The notes under the pieces are model-generated. The model did not search any database. It saw only the letters and a program-made list of their open reading frames with translations, and had not been told where the DNA came from. A stretch of 64,000 bases of DNA from Streptomyces sp. CB02400. GTDB lineage: Bacteria > Actinomycetota > Actinomycetes > Streptomycetales > Streptomycetaceae. The DNA is taken from NCBI RefSeq assembly GCF_001905725.1, contig NZ_LIWB01000001.1, forward strand, positions 186,001 to 250,000, given 5' to 3'. Below are positions 27,910 through 37,458 of this stretch, piece after piece. Position 1 is the first letter of the stretch. Each line of letters starts with the position of its first letter. The translations under genes were made by a program, and so were the position numbers.

Positions 27910-28298
27910 CCGGCGGACCCCCGTCGAGGGCTGGGCCCGCGCCACGATGGGGGAGCGTTCCTCCTGGCGAAACACCGCGTAAGCGGTACCGCCCGGCGCA
28001 GGCGGAGCGCCGCGCGGTCCGTTCCGCTGCGTGCGGAACGACCGGTGCCGGGGGCACCTTGAGCGACCGGGGCGATCGGGGCACTGTGACGTGCTGCATG
28101 CCGTTGCCACGTCGACGGCGGCGAGAAGCGGATCTACGGTACTCCCACGGTTGCGAGTGGATCGCCGGGCGTCACCGGGGAGTTCGGAGACGGGGCCGTG
28201 CCGGTACGAGTGGCCGAGACATTTCGGGCCATTGCGTCCATGCAGACCATTGGTTCATGCAGACCACCATGGCTGACCACGAGACGAAAGAGCCGAGC
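27910..28298. promoter_or_regulatory. Upstream region of pntAB with hairpin and direct repeats
   Basis: A GTTCCGC/GCGGAAC hairpin (28021-28027 / 28033-28039, 5-nt loop) may end the exonuclease transcript. CATGCAGACCA occurs twice (28239-28249 and 28256-28266, 17 bp apart) just before pntA and could be a regulator's direct-repeat site. No gene is recognised here. Confidence 0.45.
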
Positions 28299-29852
28299 AT
28301 GCTGATTGGAGTGACCCGGGAGACCCGGCCCGGGGAGACCAGGGTCGCGGCCACGCCCGCGACCGTCAGGCAACTGACCGGACTGGGCTACGACGTGGTG
28401 ATCGAGACCGGGGCGGGGGCGGGCTCGAGCATCACCGACGAGGCGTACACCCGGGCCGGTGCCGCGATCGGCACCGCCGAGGAGGCGTGGCGTGCCGACC
28501 TGGTCTTCCGGGTGAACGCCCCCGAACTCGTGGAGGTGGAGCGGCTCGAGGAGGGCGCGACACTGGTCGCCCCGCTCGCGCCGGCGGCCAACGGCGACCT
28601 GCTCACGGCGTTGGCCACGCACAAGGTCGACGCCTTCGCGATGGACGCCGTTCCGCGTATCTCCCGGGCCCAGTCGCTGGACATCCTCTCCAGCCAGGCC
28701 AATATCGCGGGATACCGTGCGGTGATCGAGGCGGCGCACCACTTCGGCCGGTTCTTCACCGGTCAGGTGACCGCGGCGGGCAAGGTGCCCCCGGCCAAGG
28801 TGCTCGTCGCCGGCGCCGGCGTGGCGGGTCTGGCGGCGATCGGCGCGGCCGCCTCCCTGGGCGCCGTCGTCCGTGCCACCGATCCACGGCCGGAGGTCGC
28901 CGACCAGGTGAAGTCGCTCGGCGGCGCGTACCTGCCGGTGGACGTCGAGGTGGAGCAGTCGGCCGACGGGTACGCGCGGGCGACCTCCGAGGCGTACGAC
29001 CGGCGGGCCGCCGAGATCTACTCCGAGCAGGCCGCGGACGTGGACATCATCATCACCACGGCCCTGATCCCGGGGCGGCCGGCGCCGAGGCTGATCACGG
29101 CCGCCGACGTCGCCTCAATGAAGCCAGGCAGCGTCGTCGTCGACATGGCGGCCGCCCAGGGCGGGAACGTGGAGGGAACGGTCAAGGACGAGGTCGTCAC
29201 CACCGACAACGGTGTGACGATCATCGGCTACACCGACCTGCCCGCACGTCTTCCGGCGCAGTCGTCACAGCTGTACGGCACCAACCTGGTCAACCTGATG
29301 AAGCTGGTCACTCCCGCCAAGGACGGGCGGATCGTCGTCGACCTCGAGGACGCCGTGCAGCGCGGGCTGACCGTGGTCCACCAGGGCGACGTGCTCTGGC
29401 CGCCACCCCCGGTGCAGGTGTCCGCGGCCCCCGCCGCGGACACCGAGGCGAAGGAGCCGGGGAAGACGGAAGAGAAGGCGGCAAGGGCGGAGAAGAAGAA
29501 GCTCTCCGCGACCGCCGCCAGATCGGCCCTCGTCGGCACCGGTTCGCTGGCGCTGTTCCTCCTCAACGCCTTCGCCCCCTCGGAGATCACCCAGCACTTC
29601 ACCGTGCTGACACTGGCGGTCGTGGTCGGCTTCTACGTCATCGGGCACGTGCACCACGCGCTGCACACGCCGCTGATGTCGGTCACCAACGCCATCTCGG
29701 GAATCGTCGTGGTGGGTGCGCTGCTCCAGCTGACCGGCACCGACAACGTGGTGCTGGTGCTGGCCGGCGCCGCCACGCTGCTCGCCTCGATCAACATCTT
29801 CGGAGGCTTCGCCGTCACCCGCCGCATGCTCTCGATGTTCCGGAAGGCGTGA
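28299..29852 (+). CDS. pntA: NAD(P) transhydrogenase, alpha subunit
   Basis: 517 residues, collinear with E. coli PntA (510). Domain I binds NAD(H) (1-380; [39 protein letters not shown], and the Rossmann motif [15 protein letters not shown]). A charged, Lys/Glu/Ala-rich linker (about 385-420) is followed by four membrane helices ([22 protein letters not shown]). With PntB it couples proton entry to hydride transfer from NADH to NADP+, supplying NADPH. ATG 28299 ([16 protein letters not shown]) matches the E. coli start; earlier ATGs at 28257 and 28269 are possible but unsupported. Single-chain alpha as in enterobacteria, not split. Confidence 0.95.
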   Translation: MLIGVTRETRPGETRVAATPATVRQLTGLGYDVVIETGAGAGSSITDEAYTRAGAAIGTAEEAWRADLVFRVNAPELVEVERLEEGATLVAPLAPAANGDLLTALATHKVDAFAMDAVPRISRAQSLDILSSQANIAGYRAVIEAAHHFGRFFTGQVTAAGKVPPAKVLVAGAGVAGLAAIGAAASLGAVVRATDPRPEVADQVKSLGGAYLPVDVEVEQSADGYARATSEAYDRRAAEIYSEQAADVDIIITTALIPGRPAPRLITAADVASMKPGSVVVDMAAAQGGNVEGTVKDEVVTTDNGVTIIGYTDLPARLPAQSSQLYGTNLVNLMKLVTPAKDGRIVVDLEDAVQRGLTVVHQGDVLWPPPPVQVSAAPAADTEAKEPGKTEEKAARAEKKKLSATAARSALVGTGSLALFLLNAFAPSEITQHFTVLTLAVVVGFYVIGHVHHALHTPLMSVTNAISGIVVVGALLQLTGTDNVVLVLAGAATLLASINIFGGFAVTRRMLSMFRKA

Positions 29853-29853
29853 G

Positions 29854-31251
29854 GTGACCATGGACGTCCTCTCGATCTCCGGCGCGGCGTACCTGGTCGC
29901 CGCCCTCCTGTTCATCCTGTCGCTCGCCGGGCTCTCCCGGCACGAAACCGCGTCCCAGGGCTGGGCCTACGGCGTCGCGGGCATGACCCTCGCGCTCGCG
30001 GCCACGATCCTGCGGGTCACCGACGCCGGTTCACTCACCTCTCTCGTCGTCCTCGGGCCCGCGGTCGCGGCCGGCGCGGTCGTCGGACTCTGGTGCGCGA
30101 GGCGCGTGCAGATGACCGGCATGCCCGAACTGATCGCGCTGCTGCACTCCTTCGTCGGTCTCGCCGCGGTGCTGATCGGCTGGAACGGTCATCTGGAGGG
30201 GGGTTCGCACGCCGACGGCATCCACCACGCCGAGGTCTTCATCGGTGTCTTCATCGGCGCGGTCACCTTCACCGGCTCCGTCGTCGCCTTCCTGAAGCTC
30301 TCGGCACGGATGAAGTCCGCGCCGCTGATGCTGCCGGGCAAGAACGCCGTCAACATCGGGGCCCTGGCCGGCTTCGTGATCCTCACGGTGCTCTACGTCA
30401 TCACGCCGTCACTCGGGCTGCTGACAGCGGTCACCGCGCTGGCGCTGGCCCTCGGCTGGCACCTGGTCGCCTCCATCGGCGGCGGCGACATGCCCGTGGT
30501 CGTCTCCATGCTCAACAGTTACTCCGGCTGGGCGGCCGCCGCTTCGGGATTCCTGCTGGGCAACGACCTCCTGATCGTCACGGGCGCGCTGGTCGGTTCC
30601 TCCGGCGCGTACCTCTCGTACATCATGTGCAAGGCGATGAACCGCTCCTTCGTCTCCGTCATCGCGGGCGGCTTCGGGCTGGAGACGGGCCCGTCGGGTG
30701 ACCGGGAGTACGGCGAGCACCGTGAGACCTCCGCGGAGGACACCGCGGAACTCCTCCTGTCCGCCTCGTCCGTCGTCATCACCCCCGGTTACGGCATGGC
30801 GGTGGCGCAGGCGCAGTACCCGGTCGCGGAGATGACCCGGCTGCTGCGCGAGAAGGGCGTCGACGTGCGCTTCGCCATCCACCCGGTCGCCGGGCGGCTG
30901 CCCGGACACATGAACGTCCTGCTGGCCGAGGCGAAGGTGCCGTACGACATCGTCCTGGAGATGGACGAGATCAACGACGAACTCGCCGACACGGACGTCG
31001 TGCTGGTCATCGGCGCCAACGACACCGTCAACCCGTCGGCGGCCGAGGACCCGGACTCGCCGATCGCGGGGATGCCGGTGCTGCGGGTGTGGGAGGCGGG
31101 GAACGTGGTGGTCTTCAAGCGGTCGATGGCCGCCGGCTACGCCGGCGTGCAGAACCCGCTGTTCTTCCGGGAGAACTCCCGGATGCTCTTCGGCGATGCC
31201 AAGACCCGCGTCGACGAGATCGTGGGCGCGCTGTCGCGGGTGCCGGTCTGA
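29854..31251 (+). CDS. pntB: NAD(P) transhydrogenase, beta subunit
   Basis: 465 residues from the GTG at 29854 (ATG at 29860 also possible). The N-terminal half has about nine membrane helices with [35 protein letters not shown] and [18 protein letters not shown]. The C-terminal half is domain III, which binds NADP(H): [47 protein letters not shown] and [17 protein letters not shown]. Near-identical motif strings to E. coli PntB. One base separates it from pntA; a strong terminator follows. Confidence 0.96.
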   Translation: MTMDVLSISGAAYLVAALLFILSLAGLSRHETASQGWAYGVAGMTLALAATILRVTDAGSLTSLVVLGPAVAAGAVVGLWCARRVQMTGMPELIALLHSFVGLAAVLIGWNGHLEGGSHADGIHHAEVFIGVFIGAVTFTGSVVAFLKLSARMKSAPLMLPGKNAVNIGALAGFVILTVLYVITPSLGLLTAVTALALALGWHLVASIGGGDMPVVVSMLNSYSGWAAAASGFLLGNDLLIVTGALVGSSGAYLSYIMCKAMNRSFVSVIAGGFGLETGPSGDREYGEHRETSAEDTAELLLSASSVVITPGYGMAVAQAQYPVAEMTRLLREKGVDVRFAIHPVAGRLPGHMNVLLAEAKVPYDIVLEMDEINDELADTDVVLVIGANDTVNPSAAEDPDSPIAGMPVLRVWEAGNVVVFKRSMAAGYAGVQNPLFFRENSRMLFGDAKTRVDEIVGALSRVPV

Positions 31252-31260
31252 GAGGGACGG

Positions 31261-31299
31261 CGGGTCGCCGGCGCGGTGACGGACCGCACCGGCGACCCG
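31261..31299 (+). terminator. Strong hairpin after pntB
   Basis: CGGGTCGCCGG (31261-31271) pairs exactly with CCGGCGACCCG (31289-31299), and an inner GCGGT/ACCGC extends the stem. It begins 10 bp beyond the pntB stop. Confidence 0.85.
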
Positions 31300-31435
31300 T
31301 CCTGTCGGCCCCGGACTCCGGGACCGCCGGTGACGCCCCGTCGGTTAGGGTGGCGAGCGGAGAGGGACGGACCGACGGCTCCCGCGTGGGCCGGGTCGGA
31401 CACGACGGGGGGCTCGTTCGTGGGGAGGCTGACGC

Positions 31436-32110
31436 ATGGTCACCCACCGGTCGGATGAGAGGTCGGCGCCCGCGGTGCTGCCGCCGGCGCTGCGCGCGTC
31501 GCTCGGGCTGATCGCGGCCCTCGCCGCGCTGATGGTCGTCGTACTCGGGGTCCTGTACGCCGGTGACAGCGGGCCCGGCGCGGTGGACGCGCGGATCCAG
31601 TCGGTGGTGGACGGTGCGGGGCCGCCGTGGCGGCATGTCGCCCTGGCCACGGACTTCCTGGGGGAGCCCGTGGGAGCGGCGATGCTGGTCGGGGCCGCCG
31701 TGACGGGCTGCCTGCTGCTTCGGAGTCCTCGCGCGGCGCTGCTCGTCGTGGCCGGCCCCGGTCTGGCCGTGGGGACGACGAAGCTGCTCAAGCCCCTGGT
31801 GGGACGCACCATCCATGGCGACGGCAACCTGTCCTACCCGAGCGGGCACACCGCCTTCCTCACCGCGTTCGTCCTCGTGGTGGCGCTGCTCGCGACCGGC
31901 CGGCGCGGCCCCGGCGGGACGGCCGGCACCTCACTCGTACTCGCCGCGGCGCTGGCCGCTGGCGCCGCCATGGGCTGGGCGCAGGTCGCCCTGGGCGCGC
32001 ACTACCCGACCGACGCCCTCGGAGGCTGGTGCACCGCGCTGGCGGTGACACCGGCGACCGCGTGGCTGGCCGACCGGGTGGCCGGCGCCGGTCGGTCAGG
32101 GCATCGCTGA
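31436..32110 (+). CDS. PAP2-family membrane phosphatase
   Basis: 224 residues, six predicted membrane helices. The three acid-phosphatase motifs are in place: KLLKPLVGR (116-124), YPSGH (134-138) and GAHYPTDALGG (His 189). Such enzymes dephosphorylate lipid phosphates, including undecaprenyl pyrophosphate. That would recycle the carrier used by the polysaccharide locus, although this gene is transcribed toward that locus and may be unrelated. Its stop is 2 bp from the stop of the last polysaccharide gene, inside the palindrome TGACGTCA, leaving no room for a separate terminator. Confidence 0.88.
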   Translation: MVTHRSDERSAPAVLPPALRASLGLIAALAALMVVVLGVLYAGDSGPGAVDARIQSVVDGAGPPWRHVALATDFLGEPVGAAMLVGAAVTGCLLLRSPRAALLVVAGPGLAVGTTKLLKPLVGRTIHGDGNLSYPSGHTAFLTAFVLVVALLATGRRGPGGTAGTSLVLAAALAAGAAMGWAQVALGAHYPTDALGGWCTALAVTPATAWLADRVAGAGRSGHR

Positions 32111-32112
32111 CG

Positions 32113-33438
32113 TCACGCCAGACGGCGGAACACCGGCTTCACCGGTCGTCCGCCCAGCCAGGGGGTGGGATCCCCGGCGTCCAGCGCCTTCCGGTACACC
32201 GCACACGCCTGGGCCACCACGTCGACGGTGTGCTCGATGTCGGCGTCGTCGAGCGCGGCGCTCACCACGAACGACGGGGCCAGCACCCCGCCCGCGAGGA
32301 GCCGGCGCAGGAACAGCGTGCGGTACTCCTGCGAGGGCCGGCCCCGCTCGTCGAGGGTGGCGAAGACCAGGTTGCTGGCCCGGCCCCGGACGACGACGTG
32401 GTCGCCGACGCCCATGCCGGCCGCGGCCTCACGCACACCGGCGGCCAGCTTCTCGCCGAGGGCGTGCAGCCGCGCGGTGACGCCCTCCTCGGCGTAGACG
32501 GTCTGCACGGCCGTCGCGGCGGCCAGCGCGTGCGTCTCCGCGCCGTGCGTGGTGGACAGCAGGAACACCCGCTCGTCGGAGTGACGCAGCCCGCCCCGTT
32601 CCATCAGCTCGCGCCGCCCGGCCAGCGCCGAGACGGCGAACCCGTTGCCCAGCGCCTTGCCGAACGTGGAGAGGTCGGGGACGACGCCGTACAGGCCCTG
32701 GGCGCCCGCCTCGGACCAGCGGAAGCCGGTGATCATCTCGTCGAAGACCAGCACGCAGCCGTGCCGGTCGGCCAGTTCGCGCAGACCGGCGAGGTATCCG
32801 GGCGGCGGCTCGGTGTGGCCGGCGGGTTCGAGGACCAGGCAGGCGATCTCGTCCCGGTACCGGGTGAGCAGTTCCTCCGTGGCGGCCAGGTCGCCGTAGG
32901 GGAACGCCACGGTGAGTTCGGTGGTCGCCGCCGGAACACCGGCCGACATCGGTGTGGTGCCGATGAACCAGTCGTCGACGGAGAAGAACGGGTGGTCGGC
33001 GCAGACGGCCACCCGCGGGCGCCCGGTGGCGGCGCGGGCGAGGCGCACCGCGGCGGTGGTGGCGTCGGAGCCGTTCTTCGCGAACTTCACCATCTCGGCG
33101 GTCGGCACCGTGGCCAGGAAGCGTTCCGCGGCCTCGACCTCCAGGACGGACGGCCGGACGAAGTTGCTGCCGCGGTCGAGTTCCCGCCGCACCGCCTCGG
33201 TCACGCGCGGGTGGGCGTGGCCGAGACTGACCGACCGCAGGCCGGAGCCGTACTCGACGTAGCGGTTGCCGTCGACGTCCCACACGTGGGCGCCGCGGCC
33301 GTGACTGATGACCGGGGCCAGGTTCTCGGGGTACTGGTCGTCGCCCTTGGCGTAGGTGTGCGCGCCGCCGGGGACCAGGGCGTGCAGCCGCTCGTTGACC
33401 GCTCGTGAGCGGGGCAGTTCGAACTCTTCGGTGTCCAT
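32113..33438 (-). CDS. Class III PLP aminotransferase (glutamate-1-semialdehyde aminomutase-like)
   Basis: 441 residues. Fold type I PLP enzyme: FAKNGSDATTAAVRLARA (phosphate site), VLVFDEMITGFR (Asp to the pyridine N) and the Schiff-base lysine K261 in STFGKALGNG. Similar to HemL, but its setting at the end of a polysaccharide operon suggests transamination or aminomutation of a nucleotide-sugar or a side-chain precursor and not tetrapyrrole synthesis. The ATG at 33438 lies 7 bp after the epimerase stop. Last gene of the operon, meeting the PAP2 gene tail to tail. Confidence 0.85.
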   Translation of the reverse strand: MDTEEFELPRSRAVNERLHALVPGGAHTYAKGDDQYPENLAPVISHGRGAHVWDVDGNRYVEYGSGLRSVSLGHAHPRVTEAVRRELDRGSNFVRPSVLEVEAAERFLATVPTAEMVKFAKNGSDATTAAVRLARAATGRPRVAVCADHPFFSVDDWFIGTTPMSAGVPAATTELTVAFPYGDLAATEELLTRYRDEIACLVLEPAGHTEPPPGYLAGLRELADRHGCVLVFDEMITGFRWSEAGAQGLYGVVPDLSTFGKALGNGFAVSALAGRRELMERGGLRHSDERVFLLSTTHGAETHALAAATAVQTVYAEEGVTARLHALGEKLAAGVREAAAGMGVGDHVVVRGRASNLVFATLDERGRPSQEYRTLFLRRLLAGGVLAPSFVVSAALDDADIEHTVDVVAQACAVYRKALDAGDPTPWLGGRPVKPVFRRLA

Positions 33439-33445
33439 GGCGACC

Positions 33446-33997
33446 TCAGCTCTCCCTGTGCTTCAGGACCTCGGCCAGGCTCGGCGCCTCCCGGTCCCGC
33501 CGGGACACCGAGGTGACCGGCAGCGGCCAGGGGATGGCGAGCTCCGGGTCGTCGAAGGCGATCGTCACGTCCTCGGCCGGGTCGTGCGGGCGGTCGATCC
33601 GGTACGAGGTGTCGGCGGTCTCGGTCAGCGCCTGGAAGCCGTGCGCGCACCCCGCCGGGACGTACAGGGTCGTCTGCGTCTCGCCGGACAGCTCGAAGGA
33701 GGCCCGGCCCAGGTAGGTCGGCGAGTCCGGCCGCAGGTCCACGACGACGTCGAAGATCCTCCCGTACGAGCACCGCACCAGCTTGGCCTCGCCGGCGCCG
33801 GAGCGCAGGTGCAGGCCGCGCAGCACGCCCCGGACCGAGCGGGACAGGCTGTCCTGGACGAAGGCGTCCGGGTCGAGGCCCACCGAGCGGACCACGTCGG
33901 CGTCGAAGGTGCGGCAGAAGAAGCCGCGCTCGTCGGCGTACGGCGTCGGCTCGAACAGGTACGCCCCGGTGATCTCCGGGACTTCGGTCGCCTTCAT
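33446..33997 (-). CDS. dTDP-4-dehydrorhamnose 3,5-epimerase-like sugar epimerase (RmlC family)
   Basis: 183 residues, the family's usual size. The cupin barrel keeps the catalytic His 63 (GVLRGLHLR) and Tyr 132 (DTSYRIDRP) and the VPAGCAHGFQAL strand. Members epimerise C3, C5 or both of 4-keto-6-deoxy nucleotide sugars. No RmlA, RmlB or RmlD is encoded nearby, but a cytidylyltransferase is, so the substrate here is more likely a CDP-4-keto-6-deoxyhexose. GTGA/ATGA-type overlap with the pyruvyltransferase gene upstream. Confidence 0.88.
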   Translation of the reverse strand: MKATEVPEITGAYLFEPTPYADERGFFCRTFDADVVRSVGLDPDAFVQDSLSRSVRGVLRGLHLRSGAGEAKLVRCSYGRIFDVVVDLRPDSPTYLGRASFELSGETQTTLYVPAGCAHGFQALTETADTSYRIDRPHDPAEDVTIAFDDPELAIPWPLPVTSVSRRDREAPSLAEVLKHRES

Positions 33998-35211
33998 GGA
34001 GCCTCTCTCAGGGTGTGGGCGTGGTCGGTCGCGGGGAACAGGGCCGCGGTCAGGGCGGCGAACTGCCGCTCGACGCGCCGGGTGGCGTCCAGGTTCCGCT
34101 CGGTGAGGGTCCGCCGCAGCTCCGCCGACCGCCGTTCCAGCTCGCGGAACTGTGCGAGCAGCCGGTCGGCGTCGGTCTCGCGGGCCGGGTGGCAGTACGC
34201 GCCGAGGCCCATCCGGGCCATGAGCGTGTCGCTCTTCGTCGAGTAGCTGAGCGCGAGGGTCGGCGTGCCGGTCTTCAGCGCGCAGACCAGGTTGTGGTAG
34301 CGGGTCGCCACCACGGTGTCGGCGGCCGACATCTCCTTCATCAGGTCGGTCAGCGAGGCCGTCTCGGCGACGGTGACCAGCGGCGAGTCCACCGCGTCGA
34401 GGATCGCGTCGGCCACCGGCCGGTCGAGCTCGTCACCGGTGAGCAGCCGGACCGGTCTGCCGTCCTCGACCAGCGCGCGGACGAAACGGGTCGTCCCGTC
34501 GAGGTAGCGCCGGTGGATCTCCTCGGCCCGGTCGCGCTCGTCGTTGCTCCCGTGGAAGTCCATGACGCCGACGCAGACCAGGCCCGGCGGACCCGAGGGC
34601 GTGCTCGCCGGCGGTGCCGGCAGGGCGAACACGAGGTCCTCGTAGACCTCGTCGCGCGCGGTGTCCACGCCCATCGCCCGCATCGCGTCGCGGGACATGG
34701 CGTCCCGGTACGACCGGTACGCGGCCAGCCGCGTCGACCAGCGGGTCAGGGTCCGGGTCGGCCGGTTGCCGATCGTGCCGGCGCCGACGCTGACCAGCGC
34801 GACCCGGGTGCCGACCAGTCGGCCGGCCGCGCAGAGCAGGAACAGCGAGTACGGGAAGCCCCACGGCCGCAGCGGCAGCGTGGTCTCCAGGACGCCCGTG
34901 CCCGGCACGATCACCACGTCGTGCCGGCGCGCCCAGGCGGCGGTGCGGACGACGTCGACGAGTTTGCCCAGCCCCTTGGCCGCGACCGCGCCCGCACGGG
35001 ACGCGGTCCGGTACTCCCCGCGGTACCAGTGCAGCCGCGTCGCGGGGATCCCGTACCGGGCCGTGACGACCTCGGGTCCGCCGCACAGCGCGTCCACGAC
35101 CGCCTCCGGATGCTCGGCGCGGAGGTACCCGAGTACGGCCTCGAGCGACCCGTCGTTGCCGACGTTGCCGGAGCCGAGCAGGCCGAACACCCCTACCCGC
35201 GGGGGCCTCAC
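33994..35211 (-). CDS. Polysaccharide pyruvyl transferase family protein
   Basis: 405 residues. The N-terminus (VGVFGLLGSGNVGNDGSLEAVL) and the C-terminal half (VATRYHNLVCALKTGTPTLALSYSTKSDTLM) match the WcaK/CsaB pyruvyl transferase superfamily, a GT-B-like fold that adds a pyruvyl ketal from phosphoenolpyruvate to sugar residues. It would give the polymer an acidic substituent. Overlaps both neighbours by 4 bp. Family assignment is firm; the exact acceptor is unknown. Confidence 0.85.
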   Translation of the reverse strand: MRPPRVGVFGLLGSGNVGNDGSLEAVLGYLRAEHPEAVVDALCGGPEVVTARYGIPATRLHWYRGEYRTASRAGAVAAKGLGKLVDVVRTAAWARRHDVVIVPGTGVLETTLPLRPWGFPYSLFLLCAAGRLVGTRVALVSVGAGTIGNRPTRTLTRWSTRLAAYRSYRDAMSRDAMRAMGVDTARDEVYEDLVFALPAPPASTPSGPPGLVCVGVMDFHGSNDERDRAEEIHRRYLDGTTRFVRALVEDGRPVRLLTGDELDRPVADAILDAVDSPLVTVAETASLTDLMKEMSAADTVVATRYHNLVCALKTGTPTLALSYSTKSDTLMARMGLGAYCHPARETDADRLLAQFRELERRSAELRRTLTERNLDATRRVERQFAALTAALFPATDHAHTLREAP

Positions 35212-36155
35212 GCGCTCCTCCCCTCACGGCCGGCGACGAGGGCGTCGACGGAGACGGTGAGCCGGCCCGGGTCGACCGGGGCGCGGTCCTCGACCCGCTC
35301 GCCGGCGCCCGGCCGGGCCCGGCTGGTCATCCACGCGGCCAGGTGGCGGTAGCAGGCGCGCCGGTCGGCCGAGGACAACGGCGCCCGCCCGATCGCGGAG
35401 ACGAAACCCCAGACGTACTCGGCGAGCAGCCGGGGCGTCGGGTGCAGCGGGCCCGCCCGGCGCGGGTCCAGGTTGACGCACCGGGAGCGCTTCGAGGGGT
35501 TCGCCCGCTCGGCGCGGGTGGGGTGGTCGCGGCGGAAGTACAGCAGCTCCGGCACCTGGTGGAACGGCCCGTGCAGGGTGATCTCGGCGACGAACGTGCG
35601 GTCCGCGTGGTGGTAGCTGTCGTGCGGCTTCACCCGGCGCAGCATGTCCGCCCGCATCACTCCGTAGAAGTCGTCGCCACCGGGCTCGAACAGCAGGCTG
35701 CGGAAGCGCTCCGGCGCGTGCGGCGAGTCGGTGGCGAGCGAGTACTCGTAGGGGACCTTCACCCGGCCGTCGCCGTCGATGACCGCCTGGCCGCTGTGCG
35801 CGAGGACGACGTCCGGCCGTTCGTCCAGCGCCTCGACGCAGGCCCGCAGCAGGTCACGGGCGTACAGGTCGTCGTGCGACGCCCACTTGAACAGTTCGCC
35901 GCGGCACTCGGTGAACACGTAGTTGTGGTTCGGCGCGGCGCCGATGTTCCGGGGCAGCCGGATGTACCGGATGCGGGAGTCCCGCGCGGCGTACTTCCGG
36001 CAGATGTCCTGGGTCCCGTCGGTCGAGGCGTTGTCGGAGACGACCAGCTCGAAGTCCTCGTAGGTCTGGCCGAGCAGGGCGTCGAACGCCTCGGCGAGGT
36101 ACTCCTCGCCGTTGTACACGGGCAGGCCGATGCTCAGCCGGGGATGGGGGGTCAC
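35208..36155 (-). CDS. Family 2 glycosyltransferase
   Basis: 315 residues. The GT-A fold is evident: SIGLPVYNGEEYLAEAFDALLGQTY, SDNASTDGT, then the metal-binding SHDDL. The GTG at 36155 with GAGGA upstream is preferred because the fold begins at once; the open frame extends further upstream without plausible sequence. The C-terminal 100 residues are Arg-rich and lack membrane helices, so it should act on the cytoplasmic face, adding a sugar to the lipid-linked repeat unit. It starts 7 bp after the flippase stop. Confidence 0.88.
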   Translation of the reverse strand: MTPHPRLSIGLPVYNGEEYLAEAFDALLGQTYEDFELVVSDNASTDGTQDICRKYAARDSRIRYIRLPRNIGAAPNHNYVFTECRGELFKWASHDDLYARDLLRACVEALDERPDVVLAHSGQAVIDGDGRVKVPYEYSLATDSPHAPERFRSLLFEPGGDDFYGVMRADMLRRVKPHDSYHHADRTFVAEITLHGPFHQVPELLYFRRDHPTRAERANPSKRSRCVNLDPRRAGPLHPTPRLLAEYVWGFVSAIGRAPLSSADRRACYRHLAAWMTSRARPGAGERVEDRAPVDPGRLTVSVDALVAGREGRSA

Positions 36156-36162
36156 GGTGTCC

Positions 36163-37458
36163 TCACTTCGCGGATGCTTCGGGGATGGGGAGGTGGTGGT
36201 GCTCGCGCAGGGCGGACCGGAGCTGGAGCCACCACACGGCCGAGCCGCAGGCGGCCGCGGCGGCGACGCCCCAGGCCGAGCCGATCGTGCCGGCCACGAC
36301 CGCCCCGCCGACCCCGCCGATGACGTAGCAGGCGGAGGCGAACATCTGGCAGCGCAGGCTGCGCCGGGCCGCGGCGAGCGCGCGGAGCCCGGCCGCCGCG
36401 CCGGTGCCGAGGCCGGCGCCCGCGACGCCGAGCGTGACCGGCACGATGAGCTCCGAGGCGGCGGGCCAGACGTCGCCGAGGACGAGCTCGCCGAGCCGGT
36501 CCGGCACCAGCAGCAGCGCCGCGCCCCACAGCAGCGCGCCGACGGCCTGCCCGCCGCCGAGGAGGAGGCAGAACGCACCGAGCCGCCGCGGGGCCTGCCG
36601 CAGCACCCGCGCCGCCTCGGCGACGGTGACCAGCGACAGTCCCATCAGCACGGCGAGGAACGGGCCGAGCAGCAGCTCGGCGCCCCGGATCACCCCCACC
36701 GCGCCGACCCCGACGATCGCGCCGAGCCCGTACGCCCGCAACTGGCTCGAGCCGCTGACGCCGACGTTCTCGACCAGGTACCGGTGGCCGAGGTCACGGT
36801 GGTCGCGGTGCCACTCGCGCGCCCCGGCCGGCCGGGGCCGGATGCCGGACTGGAAGCAGCCGTACGCCGCGGCGACCGCGGCGGACCCGCCCCAGGCGAG
36901 CAGGAAAGCGGTCACGGTGCCCACCTGGGCCGCCACCACCATGGCCGGGACGAGTGCGACGCCCCACACGACGTCGTTGACGAACGCCTTCCGGCCGGTG
37001 CCGGCGGCGAAGAACGCGTACCGCCAGGCGTCCTGCAGCAGCAGCCCCGGCAGCACGAGGCCGAGACCGGCGAACGCGGCCCCCACCTGGCCGCCGATGC
37101 CCAGCCCGGCGACCAGGCACGCCGTGCCGATACCGGCACCGACCCAGAGCGCGGTACCCGACGACCGGGCCACCGCCTGGCGCCAGGACGCTTCCGGCAC
37201 GCCGCTGAAGCGCACCACGAGCGGGTCGGTGGCCAGCCCGCGGGAGACGTTGAGCACCACGCCGTAGGTCACCCAGGCCAGGCTGAACACACCGAACGCG
37301 GTCAGCCCCAGCGAGCGCGCCACGTAGATGCCCACCGCGAAGTTGGACAGGCTGGAGGCCGCCTGGTCGGCCAGTCCCCAGGACAGCCGCCCGGCGACGG
37401 CCCGCCGGGCGGACCGGGCCGCGGTCGTCGTCTCCTTCTCGGTGGACATCGGCGTCAC
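36163..37458 (-). CDS. Wzx-like polysaccharide flippase
   Basis: 431 residues, about 12 membrane helices, of the MATE/MVF polysaccharide exporter type. The N-terminus (RLSWGLADQAASSLSNFAVGIYVARSLGLTAFGVFSLAW) is the usual start of RfbX/Wzx proteins. It would turn the lipid-linked repeat unit outward. The GTG at 37458 overlaps the previous stop (GTGA). The only flippase in the locus. Confidence 0.85.
   Translation of the reverse strand: MTPMSTEKETTTAARSARRAVAGRLSWGLADQAASSLSNFAVGIYVARSLGLTAFGVFSLAWVTYGVVLNVSRGLATDPLVVRFSGVPEASWRQAVARSSGTALWVGAGIGTACLVAGLGIGGQVGAAFAGLGLVLPGLLLQDAWRYAFFAAGTGRKAFVNDVVWGVALVPAMVVAAQVGTVTAFLLAWGGSAAVAAAYGCFQSGIRPRPAGAREWHRDHRDLGHRYLVENVGVSGSSQLRAYGLGAIVGVGAVGVIRGAELLLGPFLAVLMGLSLVTVAEAARVLRQAPRRLGAFCLLLGGGQAVGALLWGAALLLVPDRLGELVLGDVWPAASELIVPVTLGVAGAGLGTGAAAGLRALAAARRSLRCQMFASACYVIGGVGGAVVAGTIGSAWGVAAAAACGSAVWWLQLRSALREHHHLPIPEASAK

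Noticed and set aside
32113..33438. Aminotransferase read as HemL (tetrapyrrole synthesis)
   Set aside because: HemL-like in fold, but it lies at the end of a polysaccharide operon with no haem genes.
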